DNA of 64,000 nucleotides, taken from contig OZ271839.1 in NCBI GenBank assembly GCA_965601825.1, forward strand, positions 744,001 through 808,000, read 5' to 3'. Origin of the DNA: HXMU1420-13 sp965601825. Lineage in GTDB: Bacteria; Bacteroidota; Rhodothermia; Balneolales; Balneolaceae. Positions 35,747 through 44,055 of the stretch are shown here, one piece after another. How positions within the stretch are numbered: position 1 is the stretch's first letter; every line of letters starts with the position of its first letter. Under the pieces are notes generated by a model. That model was not told the DNA's origin and made no database searches. It saw only the letters and a list, made by a program, of their open reading frames with translations. The translations under genes and the position numbers were made by a program.

Positions 35747-36796
35747 ATGGACTCATTGACACAATTAACCCTAGGTGCAACCATAGGAGAAGCTACTCTT
35801 GGTAAAAAACTTGGGAACAAGGCGCCTTTGTGGGGCGCTTTCTTCGGTACTTTACCCGATCTGGATGTTTTGGCTATGCCTTTCCTCTCAGGCATCGACG
35901 GTTTTGTGTTACATCGAGGTTATAGCCATGCGTTTTTTGTTTGTACATTGATTGCACCTCTGTTGGCTATACCATTGTCCCGCCGTTATAAGGCACTAGG
36001 TACAACATTGAAGGATTGGGCAGTCTTCTTGCTGCTCACATTGAACACTCATTGGATGGTGGATGCCTTAAATACTTATGGAACGCAGGTTTTGCTTCCA
36101 TTTAGCGACTATCCCGTTAGTATTGGCTCCATTTTTATTATCGATCCGTTCTTTACAGTTCCGCTCCTTGTAGGTTTATCAGTAGCAATTATGAAGCGCA
36201 GTAAGATCAAAGTGAGGCATTGGGCATTAGTGTTAGGTTTTGGGATTAGTACAGCCTATGTGGTGCTGGGGCTTGGTCTCAAAGTTTACGCTGGATCTGT
36301 TTTTGAACGAGCATTAAGTGATGAAAATGTCAAATACGAGCAGATGATCACAACTCCGAGCCCAATGAATCCGTTGCTTTGGGTGGCTTATGTCGACCAG
36401 GGAGATAATGTACTTGTTGGCCTATATTCCATTCTCGATCCAACTAAAGATGTAAATTTCCAACGTGTTGATAAGAATTTAGAGTTACTCTCAGGAATAG
36501 AAAAAAGCCCAGAATTAGATAGACTCTGGTGGTTCACTCGTGGATATATGTCCGTTTCTTTGAAAGGTGAACAGCTAGTTGTTCATGATCTTCGTTTTGG
36601 GCGAAGTGATGGTTGGTTAACAAATGATGGTGTATATGTATTTAGCTTTGATCTGATTTTAGATTCAGATCAACCTTCTCGACTTGAAGATTTTAGGCAA
36701 ACTTCACCGCCCATCGAACTTGACAAAATCCCCTGGCGGCTATTACTTGCTCGCATTCTAGGTGATCCTTCTGTAGAACAGGGAACTACATCTTGA
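35747..36796 (+). CDS. YdjM-like inner-membrane metal-dependent hydrolase
   Basis: This 349-residue membrane protein begins with the family signature MDSLTQLTLGATIGEATLG, followed by PLWGAFFGTLPDLDVLAMPF and the histidine motif LHRGYSHAFFVC near 63-74, then NTHWMVDALNTYGTQVL. Four to five membrane helices fill the first 190 residues and a soluble domain forms the rest. The family (DUF457/YdjM) is annotated as metal-dependent hydrolase from its conserved histidines and aspartates; the substrate is not known. It stands alone 68 bases before the acetyltransferase gene. Confidence 0.88.
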   Translation: MDSLTQLTLGATIGEATLGKKLGNKAPLWGAFFGTLPDLDVLAMPFLSGIDGFVLHRGYSHAFFVCTLIAPLLAIPLSRRYKALGTTLKDWAVFLLLTLNTHWMVDALNTYGTQVLLPFSDYPVSIGSIFIIDPFFTVPLLVGLSVAIMKRSKIKVRHWALVLGFGISTAYVVLGLGLKVYAGSVFERALSDENVKYEQMITTPSPMNPLLWVAYVDQGDNVLVGLYSILDPTKDVNFQRVDKNLELLSGIEKSPELDRLWWFTRGYMSVSLKGEQLVVHDLRFGRSDGWLTNDGVYVFSFDLILDSDQPSRLEDFRQTSPPIELDKIPWRLLLARILGDPSVEQGTTS

Positions 36797-36864
36797 GTGA
36801 ACAGAATCCCTACATTAAATAATGATATTGAATAAGGTTTGATTGAGTAATAGTTTCTTCAACT

Positions 36865-37326
36865 ATGAAAAAACCAATAATAAACTACCGAAGAACTCTA
36901 GCATCCGACTTCAATAAATGTGTTGAGGTGAGAAGTAAGACCAGACAGAATCCTGCCTCCGCTGAGTTTTTAGCTTCCATTGGAATTACAGCAGAAACTC
37001 AGGAACCACTATATAATGATGGGATATTGATTGGTTATGTTGCAGAATCGAATGGAGAAATCGTTGGGTTTTGCACAGGAATTACAACCACTGGAGAAGT
37101 TCAGGTATTGGCAGTTTTACCGGAGTTTGAGGGAAAAGGAGTTGGTAAAGAATTGCTCCAAAGAGTTGTTGATGCTCTATTTGATTCAGGTTTTGACAAA
37201 CTCTGGTTGGCGGCCTCTCCAGACCCAGAAATTCGAGCTCATGGTTTTTATCGGCATCTTGGATGGAATTTTACAGGTAAAACCGATGAAATTGACGATC
37301 AAATTCTTGAGTTGATTAAGAAATAG
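36865..37326 (+). CDS. GNAT family N-acetyltransferase
   Basis: This 153-residue protein shows the acetyl-CoA binding motif of the GNAT fold, VLPEFEGKGVGKELLQRVVD (about 87-106). The strands GEIVGFCTGITTTGEVQ precede it and GFYRHLGWNFTGK ends the domain. It transfers an acetyl group to an amine, but the acceptor is unknown. Its stop codon ends immediately before the ATG of the next gene, a P-loop kinase-like protein, so the two are translationally coupled. Confidence 0.9.
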   Translation: MKKPIINYRRTLASDFNKCVEVRSKTRQNPASAEFLASIGITAETQEPLYNDGILIGYVAESNGEIVGFCTGITTTGEVQVLAVLPEFEGKGVGKELLQRVVDALFDSGFDKLWLAASPDPEIRAHGFYRHLGWNFTGKTDEIDDQILELIKK

Positions 37327-37893
37327 ATGCTGTATCTGGTAAGCGGCACATCCAGGTCGGGTAAGACCATCATCGCAAAAAAGTTGATGAAGAATTATAA
37401 GATTCCCTATTTATCAACCGATTGGTTGATGATGGGTTTCAACGATGGCATTCCTGATTACGGTATTCATCATCTGCTTTGGCCCAATGAAATAGCTAAA
37501 AAAATGTGGCCGTTTCTATCGGGTATGATCGATAACATGCTCTTCGATGGCGTGAATTATGTGATTGAAGGAGAAGCCATGTTGCCAGAATTAGTTGCCG
37601 AGTTAATTGGGAAATATCCCGATCAACTTAAAGTAGTATTCGTTGGCTATGCTGATATTGAGGTCGACGAAAAGGTCAAATTAGTGAAAGAATACTGTGA
37701 TCGAGATGATGATTGGTTAATCAGTGAATCTGATGAATACATCAAAGATCATATCGGAAATATGATCGGTTACAGCAAGATGATTAAAGAAGAGTGTGAG
37801 AAATATGATCTTCCCTATTTTGATACTTCTCAAGGTTTCATGAATTCAATTGATAAGGCCATTGGGTACTTGGTTGGGTCGGAGTCTTTTTGA
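37327..37893 (+). CDS. P-loop kinase-like protein
   Basis: This 188-residue protein begins directly with a Walker A motif (LVSGTSRSGKTIIAKKLMKN, residues 4-23), followed by IPYLSTDWLMMGF and a lid-like helical region. It resembles small nucleotide or small-molecule kinases of the adenylate-kinase/2-phosphoglycerate-kinase-like group, but a substrate motif cannot be named. The ATG follows the acetyltransferase stop without a gap, which suggests the two act on a common small molecule, possibly as a modification pair (inference). Confidence 0.78.
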   Translation: MLYLVSGTSRSGKTIIAKKLMKNYKIPYLSTDWLMMGFNDGIPDYGIHHLLWPNEIAKKMWPFLSGMIDNMLFDGVNYVIEGEAMLPELVAELIGKYPDQLKVVFVGYADIEVDEKVKLVKEYCDRDDDWLISESDEYIKDHIGNMIGYSKMIKEECEKYDLPYFDTSQGFMNSIDKAIGYLVGSESF

Positions 37894-37985
37894 CCCCACC
37901 CCGACCCTCCCCTTGGTAAGGGAGGGAGCTTAATAACTAATTTATAAATATTTCAACGAGTCCTTCTCCTTGATAAGGAAAAGAC
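37894..37985. repeat. Two related C-rich/G-rich palindromic repeats
   Basis: CCCTCCCCTT-GGT-AAGGGAGGG (37905-37926) lies right after the P-loop gene stop. A related CTTCTCCTT-GAT-AAGGAAAAG follows at about 37961-37981. Both resemble the CCCTCCCCTTGG-type dispersed repeats of Bacteroidota. The first hairpin could also slow transcription, although no T-tract follows. Confidence 0.55.
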
Positions 37986-38044
37986 AGATGATGTAGAATC
38001 AAATCTTAACATAAAAGCGCTTTTTCCAGAACTTTAGAAAGCTT

Positions 38045-38067
38045 AAATTAGTTGTTATAGCAACTAA
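38045..38067. promoter_or_regulatory. Putative MarR-type operator upstream of hppD
   Basis: TTAGTTGTTATAGCAACTAA (38048-38067) is palindromic except for one pair, and its core 38050-38065 is the exact reverse complement of the site before hmgA. It ends 20 bases before the hppD ATG, close enough for repression. No other copy was seen in non-coding DNA of the window. Confidence 0.75.
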
Positions 38068-38087
38068 TTATTTCAAAAGAGAAGCCT

Positions 38088-39212
38088 ATGGAAACCTTAG
38101 CAAATCCTGTTTTAGATCAAGAACAAGACTTCATGCCGATTCTTGGTACCGATTATGTAGAATTTTATGTTAGCAACGCAAAGCAAGCCGCTCATTTTTA
38201 TAAATCAGCGTTTGGATTTAAATCACTTGCTTATGCAGGCTTAGAAACCGGACTAAAAGACCGTGAATCATATGTGGTGGTTCAGGACAAAATCAGATTA
38301 GTTCTAACATCTCCACTTCATAGTGGAACTGATATGGGTCGTCATATTGATAAGCATGGTGATGGTGTAAAAGTGATTGCATTATGGGTTGAAGATGCCA
38401 CTTATGCCTATGAAGAAGCAGTAAGAAGAGGGGCTGAATCATATTTTGAGCCTATGACTGAAAGTGATGATCATGGTGAAGTGATTCGTGCCGGTATTCA
38501 TACCTATGGGGAAACGGTTCATATCTTTGTTGAGAGAAAGAACTATAAAGGTGCTTTTCTGCCGGGCTATAAAGAATGGACTACGCATTACAGTCCAGAG
38601 CCGGTTGGTTTAAAGTATGTGGATCATATGGTTGGAAATGTTGAACTCGGTGCCATGAATAAGTGGGTTAAATGGTATGAAGATGTGCTTGGATTCAAGC
38701 AGATTCTTTCATTCGACGACAAAGACATTTCTACTGAATACACTGCATTGATGAGTAAAGTTATGAGCAATGGAAATGGTCGAATTAAATTTCCAATCAA
38801 CGAACCAGCTGCAGGTTTAAAGAAATCTCAGATTGATGAGTACATCGATTTTTATGAAGGTGCTGGCGTTCAGCATGTTGCTGTAGCTACCGATGATATT
38901 GTTCATACAGTTACAGAATTGAGAAATCGAGGCATTGAATTTATCACTGTACCAACAACCTATTATGATGTGCTCGAAGACCGAGTTGGGAAAATCGATG
39001 AGCCGATTGATAAACTAAAAGAACTTGGAATTCTAGTAGACCGTGATGATGAAGGTTATTTGCTTCAAATCTTTACTAGAACATTACAAGCTCGACCAAC
39101 TATGTTCTTTGAAATTATTCAAAGAAAAGGAGCTACTTCTTTCGGTAAGGGTAACTTTAAGGCGTTATTTGAAGCGATTGAACGTGAACAAGAATTAAGA
39201 GGAACGTTATAG
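38088..39212 (+). CDS. hppD: 4-hydroxyphenylpyruvate dioxygenase
   Basis: This 374-residue Fe(II) enzyme converts 4-hydroxyphenylpyruvate to homogentisate, the substrate of HmgA. Two vicinal-oxygen-chelate halves are visible, YVEFYVSNAKQAAHFYKSAF at about 24-43 and KYVDHMVGNVELGAMNKWVK near 180. The iron ligands are the histidine of VDHMVGNV, the histidine of VQHVAVATDDI near 265 and the glutamate of MFFEIIQRKG near 345; the C-terminal helix GKGNFKALFEAIEREQELRG closes the active site. It is monocistronic, with the operator at 38045-38067 upstream and a terminator at 39233 downstream, and lies 5.6 kb from the hmgA operon. Confidence 0.97.
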   Translation: METLANPVLDQEQDFMPILGTDYVEFYVSNAKQAAHFYKSAFGFKSLAYAGLETGLKDRESYVVVQDKIRLVLTSPLHSGTDMGRHIDKHGDGVKVIALWVEDATYAYEEAVRRGAESYFEPMTESDDHGEVIRAGIHTYGETVHIFVERKNYKGAFLPGYKEWTTHYSPEPVGLKYVDHMVGNVELGAMNKWVKWYEDVLGFKQILSFDDKDISTEYTALMSKVMSNGNGRIKFPINEPAAGLKKSQIDEYIDFYEGAGVQHVAVATDDIVHTVTELRNRGIEFITVPTTYYDVLEDRVGKIDEPIDKLKELGILVDRDDEGYLLQIFTRTLQARPTMFFEIIQRKGATSFGKGNFKALFEAIEREQELRGTL

Positions 39213-39232
39213 TTCTTCAATCACCCACCTTT

Positions 39233-39267
39233 AAAGGCGATTCTGAAATTCAGGATCGCCTTTTTTT
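39233..39267. terminator. Rho-independent terminator after hppD
   Basis: AAAGGCGAT (39233-39241) pairs with ATCGCCTTT (39255-39263), and a short inner CTG/CAG pair extends the stem. A run of seven T follows (39261-39267). The site also touches the stop codon of the convergent broken gene. Confidence 0.9.
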
Positions 39268-40998
39268 ATTCAGTAACCAGAGAGTTGAGATATTCCTTCA
39301 GATCTATTTCAGGTTTAACATCTAGTTTCTTCTTTAGTCGATATTTAGCTTGGTTTACACTCTTCGGATTAATGTGCAAGATATTCGCAATATCTTTACT
39401 GGATAAATCCATTTGAACAAGTGAGGCCAATCGTTTTTCAGAACTTGATAGATCCTGAGATCTAGTTCTTAATGCTCTAAAAAACCCAGTGTTTACCTGT
39501 TCAATTTTTTTGAACATTAGTTCTTCAGATTCTGATGTAGCTATATTTTGTTTTAGTGAATCAATGAGATTATAAAGGCTTTTTCTACCGGTTGTTGTTT
39601 TAATATCACTATTTAATTCATTTAGCCTATCTACAACTTTAGTTAAGTATGAATTCTTTTCATTAAGAAGAATTCCATATTGTTCTAATTCCTTTTGAAG
39701 AGATTTCATCTCCAGATTTTTTTGAAATGCTTTCCTTTTTATGGATTCCCAATAGATAATTGTAATTACAAGAATGATACCTATCGAAAGAATAGTAATA
39801 ATTACTATTCTGAGATTTGCTGCCTGGTTCTCATACTCAAGCAGAAGAATTTCATTGTCCCTTTTTTGAGTCTCAAAATTAGTTTCTAACAGAGCTACTT
39901 TTAACGCTGTTTCTTCAAGATTCAGGCTGTAAGATATTGATTTTGCTGTAAGTGCATTGGTTAGGCCAGAGGCGAAGAATCCTAATTTTTGTTCAACTAA
40001 GGCCATCATCTCAAGTGAATTTTCGTAGATAAAAATGTTCTCAACCCGGCCACTTTCAATTGCTTGAAGTACCTTTTCTAAATTGGAATGAGCGGTAGTA
40101 TAATCACCAATGGCAAAATCGAGTTTGGCAATCAACGACAATACATCGACTTCTTTTACCGGGTTTTTTAGGCGACTAAATATTTCAGCCGATTTTTCAA
40201 AATATACTCTGGCAGAATCGAATTGATTGTAATTCTTCTTGATTTCACCGGCATTTTCATACATGTATCCGAGGGATGATTGAGCATTGAACTCAAGTGC
40301 TTTTTGTATACCCAGATTGTTATAGTATTGAGCTTGTTCAAAGTCTTTTATTCTTATAAAGACTGCTGCGATCCCGGAATATGGTAAAATTTACCTCTTT
40401 GATTACCCGAGTATTCATAGGAGTTAATTGAGTTAATGTAATAATCGATGGCTTTATCAAAGATTTCCTATTCTAAATAAATGTTACCAATGTTATTATA
40501 CATTACTCCTATTGCGGAGTAATTCTCTAACTCTTTATATGCTTCTAGAGCATCGAGCATTTTAGTAATAGCAAGCTCGAATTCATCGTTCATCGCGTAC
40601 GTTGTTCCAATCGCACCATTAATAATGGCAATTCCTCGGCTATCATTGAGACTTTCGTAGAGTTTCAACGCTTCATCCATATAAAAAAGGGCACTGTCTT
40701 GATGCATTTGTGCATTAAAACTGTAGCCTATGTAACGATTAGCATGAGCTTGCCCTATCACATAATCTTCCATTTGTGAAATTACTAATGCTTCTCTGGC
40801 ATATGCTCTGCTTTGAATGGGTTCATTTCTATAAGTTCGTCGAGCAACATCAAGCAAGAGTTTAACACGGTTAGTGTCTTTCTGTGTTTGAATTAATAAT
40901 TCACTCTTTAGTGAGTCAATTATAGCCGGTTGTGCTCCAACTATAATCGGAATGAGACTGAAAATGAGACTTAGAAATAGTTTTTGATTAGTAATCAT
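39266..40998 (-). pseudogene. TPR-HTH membrane regulator broken by a stop codon and a frameshift
   Basis: Two frames belong to one TPR regulator. The 5' part (40998-40468) has a signal/anchor segment and TPRs and stops at TAG 40468-40470 after NNIGNIYLE. Reading on past the TAG gives EIFDKAIDYYINSINSYEYS in the same frame. Near GGTAAATTTTACC (about 40383-40395) the frame shifts, and the sense continues as PYSGIAAVFIRIKDFEQAQY into the 3' frame, whose first ATG is at 40264. The 3' part has more TPRs, a membrane helix (LRIVIITILSIGIILVITII), a coiled coil and a LuxR-like HTH (SSSEKRLASLVQMDLSSKDI, then ANILHINPKSVNQAKYRLKK). Both lesions could also be assembly errors. Confidence 0.82.
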
Positions 40999-41177
40999 AT
41001 CGATGAGCTTGTAGACAAATAATATATCCTAAAGCTACAAATTGGAGATCATAAATTTTAATCTGGCTATTAAATCATGGTCTACATGATGTCTACAAGA
41101 CTTAAATCACATCGAATTTTTATTACCCTTGATTCATCTAGTCATTCCCCATACTCGGTATTGAATTTGATCGTTCG

Positions 41178-41612
41178 ATGTCGTCTTCAATAATTAATTC
41201 ATACACAATGTTTTTTAAAATAAATCGAAAGAGACTCGTATACATTTTAGAGGATTCAAAATCTTATCAAATATTGATGCGCATCCTTTTAGAAAAAAAG
41301 GGATTTAAAACTAAAATATTTGAGTGTGCTAGTTTGGCGGTTGACCAAGTTGCTAAAGATCAGCCGAGTCTTATCCTTTCAGATATACATATGCCAAACA
41401 GTAACGGGCTAGATTTTTGTCTCACTGTAAACTCCGAAATATCTGACAAGTACATTCCATTCATATTTGTATCATCAGATGATAGCTATGAAAACCAAAA
41501 GAAAGCTCAGATGCTAACTAATCAAGAATTGTTTAAGAAGCCATTTGATTCAAATTTAATCTTAAAAGCAGTTGATGAGGTTATGCAACCAAAAAGGTTA
41601 CTTATGAATTAG
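41178..41612 (+). CDS. Stand-alone response-regulator receiver protein
   Basis: This 144-residue protein consists of one receiver domain. The acidic pair is in VYILEDSKSYQILMRILLEK near 22, the phospho-acceptor aspartate in LILSDIHMPNSNGLDF near 69-84, the conserved serine in PFIFVSSDD near 100 and the lysine in FKKPFDSNLI near 118. No output domain follows, so it probably acts by protein contact. The N-terminus is uncertain: an ATG at 41208 would remove ten residues before the domain. Its end overlaps the convergent marR stop by four bases. No histidine kinase is adjacent. Confidence 0.86.
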   Translation: MSSSIINSYTMFFKINRKRLVYILEDSKSYQILMRILLEKKGFKTKIFECASLAVDQVAKDQPSLILSDIHMPNSNGLDFCLTVNSEISDKYIPFIFVSSDDSYENQKKAQMLTNQELFKKPFDSNLILKAVDEVMQPKRLLMN

Positions 41613-42034
41613 TTATTGCTAGAGTAGCTCAAAAACACTTTATCCAATATTTTTCTAAGCTGATCGTATTCCTCATCAGAGATATTTTCCCATCCTAATT
41701 CTCTGGAAGCGTAAACGTGTTCTTTAGCTTTTGCAGTCTCATTCCGTCCCAAATCAGTTAATGAAATTAGAAAACGGCGGCCATCATCAGGGTCATGAGA
41801 TCTATTTACGAATCCTTTTTTCTGAAGTAAATCAATGATACGTGAGACGGTATGCTTGTCTTTAAAACTTTGCCCTGCCAAATCAACCTGGCTCATTGTC
41901 TTCTTCTCTAGTTGACTCAAAATCACCCATTGTTCCGGCGTAATATCGATCTGGGCTTTTTTAAAACGATTGATCAAATCCTGACGAACAACTTTATAGG
42001 TTCGATCAATATAAACCCCAATCTCTTTTTTCAT
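41609..42034 (-). CDS. MarR family transcriptional regulator
   Basis: This 141-residue protein has the MarR winged helix-turn-helix: ITPEQWVILSQLEKKTMSQV at about 31-50, AGQSFKDKHTVSRIIDLLQK as recognition helix region, then FVNRSHDPDDGRRFLISLTD as the wing. The dimerisation helices flank it. MarR proteins bind near-palindromes and are usually relieved by small aromatic ligands. It overlaps the upstream cyclase gene by four bases (ATGA), so it is second in that operon. It is the nearest DNA-binding regulator to hppD, 2.4 kb away, and the best candidate for the two palindromes at 27138 and 38050 (inference). Confidence 0.9.
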   Translation of the reverse strand: MKKEIGVYIDRTYKVVRQDLINRFKKAQIDITPEQWVILSQLEKKTMSQVDLAGQSFKDKHTVSRIIDLLQKKGFVNRSHDPDDGRRFLISLTDLGRNETAKAKEHVYASRELGWENISDEEYDQLRKILDKVFLSYSSNN

Positions 42035-43989
42035 GCCGCTGCTACTTTCATAGTAGGTAAGCCAATTCGCTCTCGAATTTCCTGGAATCGTGGGTCATTG
42101 GCCATTTTTCTAAATGGTAACATTGCGTCAAGAAAAACCATTGCCCCAAGACGTTTTTCAACCGCTTGATTTAAATATTTAAAAGCTGTGTCAAAATCTT
42201 CTAATCCCGCATAAACACATGCAAAATCAATCGAAAGATCTAAATCCGGATTCTCTTTAGTACGGTTTAACAATCGTTGAAGGTTTTCTTCTATTCCTTT
42301 GGAATCACCTCTTAATGCTGAAATATATCCTAAAAACGCTCCACCTGAATTTGGGTCCTTAACTAACTCTAAGTATTTATTGGCAAATAGCCATGCATTA
42401 TCCAAATCACCCATTTCTAGGTATGTCATAGATTTTGCTTCGTAGGCCATTCTAAATAATGGATCTAACTCAAGAATTTCGTCCAAGACTGCTAAACTAT
42501 TTTCATACTCCTGATTGTAAATAAAGGCTCTTGCAAGGTCTGCTTTAAGAGGGAGTGAAAGAGGTTCAATTTTAGCTGCTGCCTTGGTATGGTGAATCAT
42601 TCTATCATATTCACCTAAACACTTATAAACGTAACCTAACCCTGTACGTGCACCTGTATCATCCGGTTCTAAAGTAATAGCCTTTCTAAAGTTGGCTTCA
42701 GCTAATTCAAAATTCCATTTTGAGAACAGATTAACAAAACCAAGGGCAACATAAGAAGCAGATCGAGTACTATTCAATTCAACAGACTTATTTGCATAAG
42801 TTTCGGCTTTGGTATAGGCTTCATCACTAGGCATCTGCCCCATTGCACCCAGGAAAGTATAACAGTTAGCTAAAGCTGAGAAAGCGTTGGTATACGTGGT
42901 ACAGTGATTGACTGCTTTATCAAAAAGTGTGATAGCTTTACGTACTGATTCCGGTGTTCTCTTATTCCAAAAGAAAAGACCTTCCAGATAATGATTGTAA
43001 GCAACAATACTATCGGTAGAAGCTTCATAGAGTTTATTTGACTTATCGAAATAAGAATCTGCCTCTAACTTTTCTACAATCTTCTGAGAGATCTCATCCT
43101 GAACTTCGAAGATATCTTTCATCTCGCCATCGAAATTCTCCGACCAAATATGGAAGCCGTCATCAGCTTTAATAAGCTGAGCTGTTACGCGAATTCGATT
43201 TCCGGCTTTCCGAACGCTGCCTTCTAAAATGGTTGCAACATTTAGTTCTTTTCCAATCTGTCTGATATCTCTATGATCTCCTTTATATCCAAAAACTGAG
43301 GTGCGGGAAGCCACCTCAAGATCGCTAACCTTGACCAGTGCATTAATGATTTCTTCTGTAATACCATCGCTGAAATATTCATCATCTGAGCTGCCACTAA
43401 AATTGGCAAATGGTAAAACTGCGACACTATTTTGATATGAACCAGTTTGTTCCTGAATATGTCTTTGAGCCGGAACTTGCAGTCCTTCATTAGCTAATGC
43501 AAAAATACTGGTCATCTGAAAAACATTCTTTAGCTCATGTTCACCGAATGCCTCAACTCGAATTCCAGGGTGGTTTTTTATTTCATCAAAGACTTTTCCT
43601 GATACCATTACTGAACCTGGTATACCAAGTGCTTGAACTCTGGCTGCTATATTTACGGCATCCCCATAAATACCTTCATCATCATAAACAACATCACCTA
43701 AATGTATTCCAATTCGCATTGGAACTGCCGGATCTTTTTGTAATTCAAGTTGAATTTCTCTTGCTGCATTCACGGCGTCAATCGCAGATGCAAACATGCT
43801 TAATGTCCCATCTCCGTAGTACTGCATAACCTGGCCACGGTGATCAAGAATCTTCTCGTCAACAATCTTTCTTTGATGATCTCTCTTCGACTTTGCCATG
43901 GCTTCATCTTGCTGCATCATTTTGGTATACCCAACCATATCAGCAAACATGACAGCGGCTAGCAAACGGATATTTTGTTTTTCAGCCAT
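42031..43989 (-). CDS. Class III nucleotide cyclase with TolB-like and TPR domains
   Basis: This 652-residue protein begins with a class III cyclase domain (about 8-185): metal-binding aspartates in AAVMFADMVGYTKMM and MQYYGDGTLSMF, and the ribose/transition-state pair in IYGDAVNIAARVQALG. A FlgO/TolB-N-like domain follows with SVAVLPFANFSGSSDDEYFS and DGITEEIINALVKV near 205-225. Six to eight TPRs end the protein. The position that is lysine in many adenylate cyclases (RIVKTTGDG) reads QVMQYYGDG here, so base specificity is uncertain. There is no signal peptide or membrane helix. It overlaps marR by four bases, which may link cyclic-nucleotide synthesis to regulator synthesis. Confidence 0.9.
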   Translation of the reverse strand: MAEKQNIRLLAAVMFADMVGYTKMMQQDEAMAKSKRDHQRKIVDEKILDHRGQVMQYYGDGTLSMFASAIDAVNAAREIQLELQKDPAVPMRIGIHLGDVVYDDEGIYGDAVNIAARVQALGIPGSVMVSGKVFDEIKNHPGIRVEAFGEHELKNVFQMTSIFALANEGLQVPAQRHIQEQTGSYQNSVAVLPFANFSGSSDDEYFSDGITEEIINALVKVSDLEVASRTSVFGYKGDHRDIRQIGKELNVATILEGSVRKAGNRIRVTAQLIKADDGFHIWSENFDGEMKDIFEVQDEISQKIVEKLEADSYFDKSNKLYEASTDSIVAYNHYLEGLFFWNKRTPESVRKAITLFDKAVNHCTTYTNAFSALANCYTFLGAMGQMPSDEAYTKAETYANKSVELNSTRSASYVALGFVNLFSKWNFELAEANFRKAITLEPDDTGARTGLGYVYKCLGEYDRMIHHTKAAAKIEPLSLPLKADLARAFIYNQEYENSLAVLDEILELDPLFRMAYEAKSMTYLEMGDLDNAWLFANKYLELVKDPNSGGAFLGYISALRGDSKGIEENLQRLLNRTKENPDLDLSIDFACVYAGLEDFDTAFKYLNQAVEKRLGAMVFLDAMLPFRKMANDPRFQEIRERIGLPTMKVAAA

Positions 43990-44055
43990 ATAGTTAATTA
44001 CCTGCTTAAATGTGGCGACTTAGGCGCTGATTGTCAATAATCGTGCCGTCTAATT

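Noticed and set aside
24789..43989. A complete Pycsar system made of the effector at 24789 and the cyclase at 42031
   Set aside because: The genes are 17 kb apart, and the cyclase has TolB-like and TPR domains unlike the small PycC cyclases.
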